Shown one piece after another: positions 8,273 to 15,884 of a stretch of 21,466 bases of DNA. Made by a program: the position numbers and the translations under genes. Each line of letters begins with the position of its first letter. Positions within the stretch are counted from its first letter, which is position 1. The stretch spans positions 1 to 21,466 of the forward strand of contig JBBIQK010000051.1 in assembly GCA_037442365.1 (NCBI GenBank). Direction: 5' to 3'. Origin of the DNA: GBS-DC sp037442365. GTDB taxonomy: Bacteria > Armatimonadota > Fimbriimonadia > Fimbriimonadales > GBS-DC. Below the pieces are notes generated by a model, which was not told the DNA's origin, ran no database searches, and was given only the letters and a program-made list of their open reading frames with translations.

Positions 8273-9070
8273 ATGGCAGCCAGGCAATCGAGTCCGCCCA
8301 AAAAACGGCAGGTTCTGGAGGCGCTATTTCAGCAATACCAACGCACAGGCAATCCTGTGTTCGATAACAGTACGGTAAAGTCTGTTTGCCATCGATTTGG
8401 TTTTGGCAATCCCTTCGACGCGACCAAGATAGACAGTAAATCTACGCTCCCTGATGTTATGATACAAGGAAACTACTGTATCGCGCACCTTGGCAAAGGG
8501 CAACACCAATTCGTGCAGGCACTTGATAAATGGTACCACGACTTCGAGCCTATAGACGATAACGAAAGATGGACCTGGCGCTATCGAAGTAGTCTTCTGA
8601 ACGACTTGGAAGCAGGCGAAGCCAGCACACTCTCACTTGCATTCAATCAGCGGATTCTGCACGACTTCCTTTATGAGGACATCACGGCAGCGCCGCGAAT
8701 CTACATTCCTGGTCGCACTCGTGCAGACATGAGCTACCGAGTAGGGAATACGCAGTTGAACCTTACCTCTCAACAAATGGAAATCGATCTTACCGTAGAA
8801 TATAATGGGATTATTACCGTCATAGAGGCAAAGAACAATTTCTTGCAAGATTTCTCCGTCTATCAAATTTTTCATCCAGTAAAATATTACAACCAGAAGC
8901 TGCAGGATGCCTCTCCCCAACCAAGAGCGGTAAATGCCTGCTATGTCCTGCGTGAGAAGCAGAAAGGCGCTGTGCTTGTACGCATGTACCTCTACCGATT
9001 CACTGACCTGGATCGGATAGACTCTATAGTGCTGGAGCGCAAGGCAGAGTATCGCCTGGTCAGGAGGTAG
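8273..9070 (+). CDS. Putative type II restriction endonuclease
   Basis: This 265-residue protein is encoded just before, and coupled to, a DNA adenine/cytosine-N4-type methyltransferase, which is the main reason to call it a restriction enzyme. Residues 169-187 (MEIDLTVEYNGIITVIEAK) fit the PD-(D/E)xK nuclease core: acidic D172, a hydrophobic strand, then E185-A-K187. A helix with a Q..YHPVKYYNQ pattern follows. The N-terminal part (GKGQHQFVQALDKWYHDFE, about 74-92) is likely involved in DNA recognition. I cannot assign specificity. The start is fixed by an in-frame TAG at 8264-8266. No Shine-Dalgarno lies near this ATG; the nearest, GGAGG at 8236-8240, better serves ATG 8251 in another frame. 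Base composition is much more AT-rich than its surroundings (hand counts of three 60-base lines gave 28, 31 and 21 G+C), suggesting horizontal acquisition. Confidence 0.7.
   Translation: MAARQSSPPKKRQVLEALFQQYQRTGNPVFDNSTVKSVCHRFGFGNPFDATKIDSKSTLPDVMIQGNYCIAHLGKGQHQFVQALDKWYHDFEPIDDNERWTWRYRSSLLNDLEAGEASTLSLAFNQRILHDFLYEDITAAPRIYIPGRTRADMSYRVGNTQLNLTSQQMEIDLTVEYNGIITVIEAKNNFLQDFSVYQIFHPVKYYNQKLQDASPQPRAVNACYVLREKQKGAVLVRMYLYRFTDLDRIDSIVLERKAEYRLVRR
9062..9067 (+). promoter_or_regulatory. Shine-Dalgarno AGGAGG of the methyltransferase gene
   Basis: A perfect AGGAGG lies 7 nt before the methyltransferase ATG and inside the last codons of the endonuclease gene, so the methyltransferase is probably translated efficiently from the same mRNA. 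Confidence 0.8.
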
Positions 9071-9074
9071 GTGG

Positions 9075-9899
9075 ATGAACGCAATTCCAGAACATCTCAT
9101 CAATCGGGTCTATCTGGGCGATGTGTTTGACCTGATGCGTCAGTTGCCCGACGGCTCGGTGGATATGGTCTACAGCGACCCCGACTACAATGTCGGGGTG
9201 CGCTATAACGACCGCTCCTACACGCGCTCCTTTGAGGAGTATATCGAGTGGTACATCGAGCTGGCGCGCGAGTCCCTGCGCGTCCTCAAAGACGATGGGA
9301 ATATGTTTTTCATCAACTACCCCAGGCAGAACGCCTACCTGCGCGTGCGCTATCTTGACTCGGCGTGCTACGAGGTGCTGGACTATGTGTGGTGCTACAA
9401 CACCAACATCGGGCACAGCCCGAAGCGTTTCACAACGGCGCATCGGAGCATTCTGCACTGTCGCAAGACGCGCCACAATAAGTTTTTCAAGGATGCCGTG
9501 GCGCAGCCCTATCAGAACCCAACCGATCGGCGCATTCGCCAGCGGATGGCGCAGGGGCAGAAGGGGCGCATGCCCTACAGCTGGTTCTACTATGATCTGG
9601 TGAAAAATGTGAGCCGCGAGAAGACCTTCCATGCCTGCCAGATTCCTCAGAAGCTGGCAGAAATGCTCATCCTCAGCAGCACGCAGGAAGGTGATGTGGT
9701 GCTGGTGCATTTCGGCGGGAGCGGCTCCGAGCTGGAGGTGTGCCAGCGGTTGGGGCGGCGGTTCGTGTCGGCGGAGATTGACCCCAAGTATCACGAGATG
9801 ATTGAACAGCGTCTGGCGCGCGGGCGCATCGCCGACGAACACCGCCTCATCAAACGCACGCCCAGCGAACCGACGCTTCCGCTTGGCGAAGAAGACTGA
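9075..9899 (+). CDS. Beta-class DNA methyltransferase (N6-adenine or N4-cytosine) of a type II R-M system
   Basis: This 274-residue enzyme transfers a methyl group from S-adenosylmethionine to an exocyclic amino group in DNA, protecting the site cut by the upstream endonuclease. Motif order is that of the beta class. The catalytic motif IV comes first (SDPDYNVG, residues 34-41). The SAM-binding motif I is near the C-terminus (VHFGGSGSE, 211-219), after a conserved QIPQKLAEMLI helix. Motif IV reads DPDY in place of the usual DPPY, and motif I lacks the usual DPF lead-in. The nucleotides are unambiguous here, so these are real features of this protein; they may define a subfamily rather than inactivity. 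The start follows a perfect AGGAGG, 4 nt after the endonuclease stop. Composition is closer to the host's than the endonuclease gene's (one line counted 36/60 G+C). Specificity is unknown. Confidence 0.85.
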   Translation: MNAIPEHLINRVYLGDVFDLMRQLPDGSVDMVYSDPDYNVGVRYNDRSYTRSFEEYIEWYIELARESLRVLKDDGNMFFINYPRQNAYLRVRYLDSACYEVLDYVWCYNTNIGHSPKRFTTAHRSILHCRKTRHNKFFKDAVAQPYQNPTDRRIRQRMAQGQKGRMPYSWFYYDLVKNVSREKTFHACQIPQKLAEMLILSSTQEGDVVLVHFGGSGSELEVCQRLGRRFVSAEIDPKYHEMIEQRLARGRIADEHRLIKRTPSEPTLPLGEED

Positions 9900-9923
9900 A
9901 CGCCACGCGCCGTTGGGTATCAT
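9896..9923 (+). promoter_or_regulatory. Possible promoter of panD
   Basis: CTGAAC (9896-9901) and TATCAT (9918-9923) are 16 bp apart, the only promoter-like pair in the 63-bp gap between the methyltransferase and panD. The -35 match is poor. A start near 9930 would give a leader of about 33 nt carrying the panD Shine-Dalgarno. Confidence 0.3.
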
Positions 9924-9962
9924 AGACTCGGTATCAACTGCCTATTCTCGGAGGAAGCGTTT

Positions 9963-10346
9963 ATGCGATTGGTCGAGCGACTAAAAGGCAAGATTCATAT
10001 GGCGCGGGTCACCGAATCCCGCCTAGACTATATCGGCAGCATCGCCATCGACGAAGATTTGATGGACGCAATCGGGCTGGAGCCTGGCGAAATGGTGCAT
10101 GTGTGGGTCATGGACAACGGCGAGCGATTCCAGACCTATGCGATTCCTGCGCCGCCCGGATCGGGCGAGATTGCGATTTACGGCTCCGCCGCACACAAAG
10201 CGCAGAAAGGGCATCGTGTGATTATCGCCAGCACGGTCTTTACCGACGAGTGGGTCGAACCCAAAATGGTGCTGGTCAACGAAAAGAACCAGATTGTACA
10301 GTATCTGCCCTTCAAAGCGCAGGCAGTGCCCGCCGAGCTGTCGTGA
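9963..10346 (+). CDS. panD: Aspartate 1-decarboxylase
   Basis: The pyruvoyl enzyme converts L-aspartate to beta-alanine for pantothenate and coenzyme A synthesis, in the cytoplasm as a tetramer. The length, 127 residues, is normal for the family. The self-cleavage site is intact: YIGSIAIDEDLMDA places Gly25-Ser26 at the position of the E. coli Gly24-Ser25 cut, where Ser26 becomes the pyruvoyl group. Other active-site residues are present as K10 (LKGKIH), R55-F-Q-T58-Y59 (the RFxTY motif) and the GSAAHKAQKGHRVII segment. GGAGG lies 8 nt before the ATG, giving a firm start. It begins a plus-strand run (HAD phosphatase, GH42-like protein, hisF) with short gaps or overlaps. The other pantothenate genes are not nearby. 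Confidence 0.97.
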   Translation: MRLVERLKGKIHMARVTESRLDYIGSIAIDEDLMDAIGLEPGEMVHVWVMDNGERFQTYAIPAPPGSGEIAIYGSAAHKAQKGHRVIIASTVFTDEWVEPKMVLVNEKNQIVQYLPFKAQAVPAELS

Positions 10347-10348
10347 GG

Positions 10349-10354
10349 TATACT
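10349..10354 (+). promoter_or_regulatory. -10-like TATACT at the HAD phosphatase start
   Basis: TATACT begins 3 nt after the panD stop and ends 7 nt before the HAD gene's ATG. This fits an internal promoter making a leaderless mRNA. GAGGT at 10345-10349 is too far from the ATG (12 nt) to be a good Shine-Dalgarno. Confidence 0.4.
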
Positions 10355-10361
10355 CAGGTCG

Positions 10362-11126
10362 ATGGGAAAACCCGAACCGTTGTGCGCGGTGCTGTTTGAC
10401 ATAGACGGCACGCTGATCGATACGGTCGATTTGATTGTCAAGGCGCTGGATTACACCTACCGCAAGCATCTGGGGATTGCCCTGCCCCGCGACGAGATTC
10501 GTCGCCTGATCGGGCTGCCCCTCAAAGCGCAGATGCACTATCTGGATGACCGCGTGTCGGGCGATGTGCCGCACCAGCGCATGGAAGCCGATGAGGTGGC
10601 GTATTATGCCGCCAATCGCCATCTGGAGCGCGTCATCCCCGAAGCGGTGCAGGCGGTACAGACCGCGTACCGCAAGGGGTATGCAGTCGGGCTGGTCACC
10701 TCTAAAAATCGTGAAGAGCTGATGCTCAGCTGGCGCAAGCTGGGGCTGGAGTCGTTTGTAGACACGGTGGTGACCGCGGACGACACGGAGCGCCATAAGC
10801 CCAACCCCGACCCTGTGCAGAATGCGCTGGAGCGTTTGCAAATCGCGCCTGAACGCGCGATCTACATCGGCGATACCGTGTTCGACATCAGTTGTGGACG
10901 CGCGGCGGGCGTGCAGGTCGCCGCGGTCGCCTGGGGCGCGCATCTGCCCGAAGACCTGCGCGCGACACAGCCCGACTACTATTTCGAAACGCCTGCGGAC
11001 CTGCTCGAGTGGGTCGAGCAGTTGCCAGTGATAGAAGACCATGCCAAGGCGAAAGAAGACGATTTCGGAATCGGAACCGAGCGCGCCGCTCGAATCGGCG
11101 CCGCTACAGGAGGCGACACAGGCTGA
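10362..11126 (+). CDS. HAD-superfamily phosphatase, Gph/PpaX-like
   Basis: This 254-residue HAD hydrolase has a helical cap, like phosphoglycolate phosphatase or pyrophosphatase PpaX. All four HAD motifs are visible: motif I DIDGT (D13 nucleophile, D15 acid/base), motif II LVTSK, motif III lysine in RHKPNPDP, and motif IV YIGDTVFDI. The C1 cap lies between motifs I and II (about residues 25-90). Likely substrates are small phosphomonoesters such as 2-phosphoglycolate or pyrophosphate; the sequence does not decide. The recognisable fold ends around DLLEWVEQLP. The last 28 or so codons overlap the next gene by 86 nt in another frame and look like a run-on tail with no domain character. TATACT sits 7 nt before the ATG. 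Its 15-nt gap from panD suggests a shared transcript as well. Confidence 0.88.
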   Translation: MGKPEPLCAVLFDIDGTLIDTVDLIVKALDYTYRKHLGIALPRDEIRRLIGLPLKAQMHYLDDRVSGDVPHQRMEADEVAYYAANRHLERVIPEAVQAVQTAYRKGYAVGLVTSKNREELMLSWRKLGLESFVDTVVTADDTERHKPNPDPVQNALERLQIAPERAIYIGDTVFDISCGRAAGVQVAAVAWGAHLPEDLRATQPDYYFETPADLLEWVEQLPVIEDHAKAKEDDFGIGTERAARIGAATGGDTG

Positions 11127-14100
11127 GGCGGAATCGGCGCCCGAGTCTGCGCCCCGACGACGACAACGACGCAAGACGGACGCGCCTGAGAGTGCGTTGA
11201 TGCCCGCAACGGCGTCGGCGCAGGACACTGCCGCTGAATCGTCTGCGCCCGCGAAACGCACCCGCCGACGCAAGGCGACCGAGGCCACTCCAGTAGAACC
11301 TGTCGCCGCTGAGTCGCCCGCTGCTGCAGCACCGCCTGCCGAAACCGAAGCCCCCAAACGCACGCGCCGACGCAAAACAACGGCGCCTGCGCCTGAACCC
11401 GTTGAGCCTGCGGCGGCGACCGTCGTTGAAACGCCCCCTGCGCCCACCGAACCCGAATCGAAGCCCACCAGACGCGGACGCACGCGCCGACGCGCTGTGG
11501 AAGAGGCGGCTCCCGCTGAGCCTGTCGCTGCCGAACTGCCCGCTGCGGAAGCGCCGCCTGCCGAAACCGAAGCCCCCAAACGCACGCGCCGACGCAAAAA
11601 AGCGGCGCCTGCGCCAGAAGCGGAGACGCCCGCGCCCGACGCGCAACCAGTCGCCCCTGAAGCGACTGAGACGGCGGCGGAACCTGAACCAACGCCCACG
11701 AAGCGGCGACGCACCCGCCGACGCAGGAAAACAAAGGCTGAGGAATCGGCAGTCGCGGCGGTCGAAACGCCCGCTACTATTGAGGAAGCGCCTGCGCCTG
11801 AACCGCTGCCGCCCGTGCGCCATCCCTTCGTCCGCGTGCAGTTTCAGAACGGCGCGCCAAGCATCCTCTTTGGCGAGCGCGCGTTCCCCCCGATGCTCTT
11901 CTTTGGCAATCCGTATACAACGGAAGCAGGTGTGCGCGTGCATCAGCAAATGCAACTCGCCTGCGAATCGGGCGTGCATCTCTACTCCCTGCTGATTACG
12001 CTCCCTGTGCGCGAGACAGGCGCAATCGAGGCGTTCGATCAGATTCGCTACTGGACAGCCCTGGGGCGCGAGACCAACCCCGACGCGCATTTCCTGTGGC
12101 GGATCGCTTTCGCGCCCGTGGGCAAGTGGCAGGCGGAGTATCCCGAAGCGGTCATCCGTTTCGCAGACGGCAGCGTCGGGGGGCCGTCGGTCTGCGCGGA
12201 CCGCTGGTGGCAGCTGGCGAGAGAGCAACTCATGGCGCTGGTGAAGCTGGTGGAGCAGGAAGACGAGGGCGGCGCGACGATTGGCTACCATCTGGATTAC
12301 GGCGAATGGTTCCTATCCGAATCGGGCGGCTACGATACCAGCGAAGCGGCGCTGCAGGCGTTCCGCGAGTGGCTCCGCCGCCAGTATAAGGGCGACAGTG
12401 TGGTGCTGCGCGCCTGCTGGTTCAACGGTGAGGTCTCCTTCAGCACGGCGACCATCCCGCCGTTCCAGCCGAGCCTGCCGCATGGGCGCGTGAAGCACTT
12501 CTATCACCCCCGCCGCGAGGGACGCTGGATTGACTACCACCGGTTCCTGTCCGACACGACGGCGCGGCGCATTCTGGGGCTGGCGCAGGCGGTCAAAGAG
12601 GCGTCGCAACGACGCGCGCTGGTTGGCGCGCCGTATGGCTATGTGCTGGAGTGGAAGCACCCGCACGCAGGGCACTTCGCGCTGAGCCAATTGGTGCGCT
12701 CGGAATATATCGATTTCCTCTCTGCGCCGCTTAGCTACGCGAACCGTCTGCCGGGCGAGCTGGGCGCGCTGCCCCTGCCTGTGGACTCGCTGAATCTGCA
12801 CGAGAAGCTCTTTCTGTCCGAGGAAGACTACCGCACGCCGTTCGGCAGGGCGTCGCGGTTGACCGACCCTTCTACAGGGCATCACTTGGGCTCGGCGCTG
12901 GCGGAGGCAACCCCCGATGCCGACTACAACCCGCCCCTGCACACCGCGCAAGCGGTTCAGCAGGCGCATCGTCGCTCGCTGGCGCAGTCGCTGACGCTGG
13001 GGCACGGGGAGATGTGGATGGACACATGGGGCGAGGGCTGGCTCGCGCATCCCGATGCGTGGGCAGCCGCACGCGAGGCGCAGACGCTCTGGCGCCTGCG
13101 CGAACGCACGCCGTCGACTCCGCCTGAAGTGGCGATTGTGATTGACCCCGAAAGCACCCGCTATGTGCGTACAGGCTCGCCGCTGATTGCGCAGATGGTC
13201 GTTCAGGCGCGTGAGGCGGTCCTCCGCAGCGGCGCGTCGGTCGGGTTCTACCTGCTGGAGGATGTCGCCCGCAACGACTTCCCACCCAGCCGCGTGGTGA
13301 TTTTCCTGAACGCATGGCGGATGTCCCGCGCGGCGCACGCGGCGATTCGCAAACGCCTGCAGCGCGACGGGCGTGTGCTGGTCTGGGTCTACGCCAGCAC
13401 CCTCTTTCACGGACATCGCGACGCGCTGGCAAGCGCGCGTGAAACGCTGGGCGTGGCGATTGCGCGCCAGCCGTGGGCGAGCCTGCAGGGCACGCAAATC
13501 GTGAACAAGGGGCATCCTCTCGCGCGGTTTCTCGGCGTAGATAAACTCGGCGCGCCCGAACCGTGGGAGCCGTCCTTCTACGCGATTGCCGAGGGCTGCG
13601 ACACAATCGGCGAGTATATCGACACAGGATTGCCCTCGCTTGCCGTGTGCGACCACCGCACATGGAAGGCGGTCTTTCTGGGCGAGCGACGCCTGACGCC
13701 TGAGATTGTACGTGCGCTGGTGCGCTGGGCAGGCGGACACATCTGGCTGGACACGGGCGACATGGTGCAGGCGCGCTACCCGTGGGTGCATGTGCATGCC
13801 CGCAAGGGTGGAACGCGCACGCTGCAGTTCCCGCTCCCCCTCAGCGTGTACGACCCCACCGAGGCCGCCATCGTCGCCGAGAGCGTGATGGAGCATACGC
13901 TGTACCTGCAGGAAGGCGAGAGCCGCCTGCTGCTGACCGCGCCCCACGAGCAACTGCTGCGCCTCCTGCAAGGCGAACCCATCACGCTGGAGCCATACTT
14001 CCAGCTGATCGCCACGCCCGAAACGCCCGAATCCACAGAGCCGACTGCGCCTGAAGCGGAGTCCGATTGGGAAGAGCCTGTGCTGGAGCCGATTCAGCTC

Positions 14101-14340
14101 GACGAGTCGCCTTTTGAGCCAGTGGAGGCGCTCGACGCGCTGGTGTTGGACAGCGCAGACGATACGGTGGAGCTGGTTGAGCCGTCAACGCCTGCACCGA
14201 GATCCGCACGCCGTGCCCGCCGACGCGCTCGCGGCAGGCGCAGAGGCAAGTCGGAGCGCACAGCACAGGTAGACGCGCCTGCCCCCGCCGAGACGCCCAT
14301 CATCGCCATCCAATGGCGACGCCCCGGCGAGGAGGAGTAG
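11041..14340 (+). CDS. GH42-like (beta-galactosidase-like) protein with arginine-rich disordered tails
   Basis: This large protein (1099 residues) has no signal peptide. Residues 1-258 are low complexity Ala/Pro/Glu with seven basic clusters (such as KRTRRRK at 72-78, 106-112 and 180-186, and KRRRTRRRRK at 221-230). About 262-690 resembles a GH42-type TIM barrel: it opens with GERAFPPMLFFGNPY, contains GYHLDYGEWF with a candidate acid/base E422, and ends GHGEMWMDTWGEGW. About 695-905 looks like the class I glutamine amidotransferase-fold trimerisation domain of GH42 enzymes (VVIFLNAWRMSRAAHAAIRKRL). About 910-990 could be the terminal beta domain. An acidic stretch (1000-1045) and a second basic patch (ARRARRRARGRRRGK, 1056-1070) close it. 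I cannot identify the nucleophile, so activity is unproven. The ATG lies inside the HAD gene, with only a weak AGAAG before it. HisF starts 1 nt after its stop. Confidence 0.75.
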   Translation: MPRRKKTISESEPSAPLESAPLQEATQAEAESAPESAPRRRQRRKTDAPESALMPATASAQDTAAESSAPAKRTRRRKATEATPVEPVAAESPAAAAPPAETEAPKRTRRRKTTAPAPEPVEPAAATVVETPPAPTEPESKPTRRGRTRRRAVEEAAPAEPVAAELPAAEAPPAETEAPKRTRRRKKAAPAPEAETPAPDAQPVAPEATETAAEPEPTPTKRRRTRRRRKTKAEESAVAAVETPATIEEAPAPEPLPPVRHPFVRVQFQNGAPSILFGERAFPPMLFFGNPYTTEAGVRVHQQMQLACESGVHLYSLLITLPVRETGAIEAFDQIRYWTALGRETNPDAHFLWRIAFAPVGKWQAEYPEAVIRFADGSVGGPSVCADRWWQLAREQLMALVKLVEQEDEGGATIGYHLDYGEWFLSESGGYDTSEAALQAFREWLRRQYKGDSVVLRACWFNGEVSFSTATIPPFQPSLPHGRVKHFYHPRREGRWIDYHRFLSDTTARRILGLAQAVKEASQRRALVGAPYGYVLEWKHPHAGHFALSQLVRSEYIDFLSAPLSYANRLPGELGALPLPVDSLNLHEKLFLSEEDYRTPFGRASRLTDPSTGHHLGSALAEATPDADYNPPLHTAQAVQQAHRRSLAQSLTLGHGEMWMDTWGEGWLAHPDAWAAAREAQTLWRLRERTPSTPPEVAIVIDPESTRYVRTGSPLIAQMVVQAREAVLRSGASVGFYLLEDVARNDFPPSRVVIFLNAWRMSRAAHAAIRKRLQRDGRVLVWVYASTLFHGHRDALASARETLGVAIARQPWASLQGTQIVNKGHPLARFLGVDKLGAPEPWEPSFYAIAEGCDTIGEYIDTGLPSLAVCDHRTWKAVFLGERRLTPEIVRALVRWAGGHIWLDTGDMVQARYPWVHVHARKGGTRTLQFPLPLSVYDPTEAAIVAESVMEHTLYLQEGESRLLLTAPHEQLLRLLQGEPITLEPYFQLIATPETPESTEPTAPEAESDWEEPVLEPIQLDESPFEPVEALDALVLDSADDTVELVEPSTPAPRSARRARRRARGRRRGKSERTAQVDAPAPAETPIIAIQWRRPGEEE
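11332..11599 (+). repeat. In-frame 222-bp-spaced direct repeats in the basic tail
   Basis: An identical 46-base stretch occurs at 11332-11377 and 11554-11599, exactly 222 bp (74 codons) apart. It encodes PPAETEAPKRTRRRK both times. Flanking residues are also similar (EPVAAESPAAAAPPAE and EPVAAELPAAEAPPAE), so a unit of about 44 residues was copied within the gene. Confidence 0.9.
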
Positions 14341-14341
14341 C

Positions 14342-15103
14342 ATGTCCGCTGAGACCCGACGCATCATCCCGTGCCTCGACATCAAGAACGGGCGGGTGGT
14401 CAAAGGGGTGCAGTTCGTCGGCTTGCGCGATGCAGGCGACCCTGTGGAACTGGCGCGCCTGTACGACCGCGAAGGCGCGGACGAGCTGGTCTTTCTGGAC
14501 ATCACTGCCAGCCATGAACGGCGCGCGCCTGTGTTCGAACTCGCCGCGCGAGTCGCCGAGCAGGTGTTTATCCCCTTCACCGTCGGCGGGGGCATACGCA
14601 CACTGGACGATATTCGCGCGATTCTGCACGCAGGCGCGGACAAAGTGAGCCTGAACACCGTCGCCGTCGAGAATCCTGACCTGATTCGCGCCGCCGCCGA
14701 ACAGTTTGGCAGCCAGTGCGTGGTGGTCGCCATCGACGCCCGCTGGAACGGCGCGTCCTACGAGGTCTACACGCACGGCGGGCGCACACCAACAGGGCTG
14801 GACGCTGTCGAGTGGGCGCGGCGCGTCGTTGCGCTCGGCGCGGGCGAAATCCTGTTGACCAGCATGGATCGCGACGGCTCGCAGGCGGGCTACGAACTCA
14901 CCCTCACGCGGCAGGTCGCAGACGCCGTGTCGGTTCCCGTAATCGCGTCGGGCGGCGCGGGCGCGCCCGAACACCTCTACGACGCGCTCACCGAGGGACA
15001 TGCCGCCGCCGCGCTGGTCGCCTCCATCGTCCACGATGGGGTCTACACCATCCGCGCCCTGAAGGAGTACCTCGCTGCGTGGGGCGTCGCCGTGAGGCGT
15101 TAG
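14342..15103 (+). CDS. hisF: Imidazole glycerol phosphate synthase, cyclase subunit HisF
   Basis: The cyclase half of IGP synthase uses ammonia delivered by HisH to turn PRFAR into imidazole glycerol phosphate and AICAR, the fifth step of histidine synthesis. The length, 253 residues, is typical. It has the (beta/alpha)8 barrel with the catalytic aspartates in RIIPCLDIKNGRVVKGV (D13) and VVVAIDARW (near residue 130). Phosphate-binding loops appear as TVGGGIRTLDD and VIASGGAGAPEHL. GGAGGAG lies just before the stop of the GH42-like gene, and the ATG begins 1 nt after that stop, so translation is probably coupled. No other his genes are in the window. Its stop is only 6 nt from the stop of the convergent unknown gene, so neither has room for a separate terminator. 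Confidence 0.97.
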   Translation: MSAETRRIIPCLDIKNGRVVKGVQFVGLRDAGDPVELARLYDREGADELVFLDITASHERRAPVFELAARVAEQVFIPFTVGGGIRTLDDIRAILHAGADKVSLNTVAVENPDLIRAAAEQFGSQCVVVAIDARWNGASYEVYTHGGRTPTGLDAVEWARRVVALGAGEILLTSMDRDGSQAGYELTLTRQVADAVSVPVIASGGAGAPEHLYDALTEGHAAAALVASIVHDGVYTIRALKEYLAAWGVAVRR

Positions 15104-15109
15104 AGAGCC

Positions 15110-15877
15110 TCACACCCCATACGCCGTCAGCAGCACCTTCTCGCGCGTGGCTTGCATTACCAGCAGGCGCGTCGCATCTTCGTTTTTGGGGTCGCCGAAG
15201 CGCACACACAGGGGCATCTCGCGGCGTAGGGGGCCCACCTCAGGCAGGCTTACCCGCTGCAGGGGATATGGACGGCTCTGACGAATCTCCAGCCGCACGA
15301 GGCGATCCTGCGTCACGCCATAGATTTGCGCGGGCGACCTCTCCTTCGGACGCAACAGCACAATAAAACGATAGCCGTTCGTGTAGAACGCGCCCCACGC
15401 TCGCGCCAGGCGGGGAATTTGCATCACGAGGCTCTGAATCTCGTCCCCCAGCAGGTCGTCGGGCGCGAGGTAGAACTGGTCGTTCAGCAGGGGCTTCTCC
15501 AGCACATAATAATAGGGCGACTGCTCCTGATGGTCAAAGCAGACAATCCGTGCAATGCCCTCTTTGTCCACCATACGTCCGATGGGCACGGTGCGGCTGG
15601 GGTCGCTGGAGATGATTTCCTTCTCGGTATAAATCCAGCATCCGCCGTCGGTGAAAATCAGCGTCTTGCCTTCGTGCGCAGGGTGCAGGGCGTACAGGTC
15701 GCGTTGCATCAGATGCGTCGCGGCGCGCACGGTACGCCACTGCCTGCCCTCCCACACGCGAAAGTGAATCCGCACCTCGTCAAGGGTCAGCAGTTGCGCA
15801 GGCTGTCGGGGCAGGCGCAACACATCGAAGCTGAGCGTGTCTTTCGGCAGGTACTCCTGCCAGACCTGAGTAAGCAT
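15110..15877 (-). CDS. Unrecognised 255-residue protein at the end of the pst operon
   Basis: I do not recognise this family. The protein begins MLTQVWQEYLPKDTLSFDVLRLP and ends ATREKVLLTAYGV. It has no signal peptide and no clear membrane helix. It alternates beta-strand-like hydrophobic stretches with charged turns; examples are TLIFTDGGCWIYTEKEII, the aromatic SPYYYVLEKP and FYTNGYRFIVLLRP. It could be an all-beta or mixed soluble domain. The start is the ATG at 15875-15877; the frame stays open much further upstream, but that part lies over pstA and reads as low-quality shadow sequence. It sits 8 nt after pstA, in the slot where pstB normally follows. There is no Shine-Dalgarno, but a perfect TATAAT ends 7 nt before the ATG. 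A role in phosphate metabolism is only a positional guess. Confidence 0.75.
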   Translation of the reverse strand: MLTQVWQEYLPKDTLSFDVLRLPRQPAQLLTLDEVRIHFRVWEGRQWRTVRAATHLMQRDLYALHPAHEGKTLIFTDGGCWIYTEKEIISSDPSRTVPIGRMVDKEGIARIVCFDHQEQSPYYYVLEKPLLNDQFYLAPDDLLGDEIQSLVMQIPRLARAWGAFYTNGYRFIVLLRPKERSPAQIYGVTQDRLVRLEIRQSRPYPLQRVSLPEVGPLRREMPLCVRFGDPKNEDATRLLVMQATREKVLLTAYGV

Positions 15878-15884
15878 GGGATTA

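Noticed and set aside
10023..11714. Large minus-strand frame rich in Gly/Ser/Ala and Arg repeats
   Set aside because: It lies opposite panD, the HAD gene and the repetitive basic tail of the GH42-like gene; the repeats are the antisense reading of that tail.
12313..13971. 552-codon minus-strand frame
   Set aside because: It is antisense to the conserved barrel of the GH42-like protein and has no recognisable motif.
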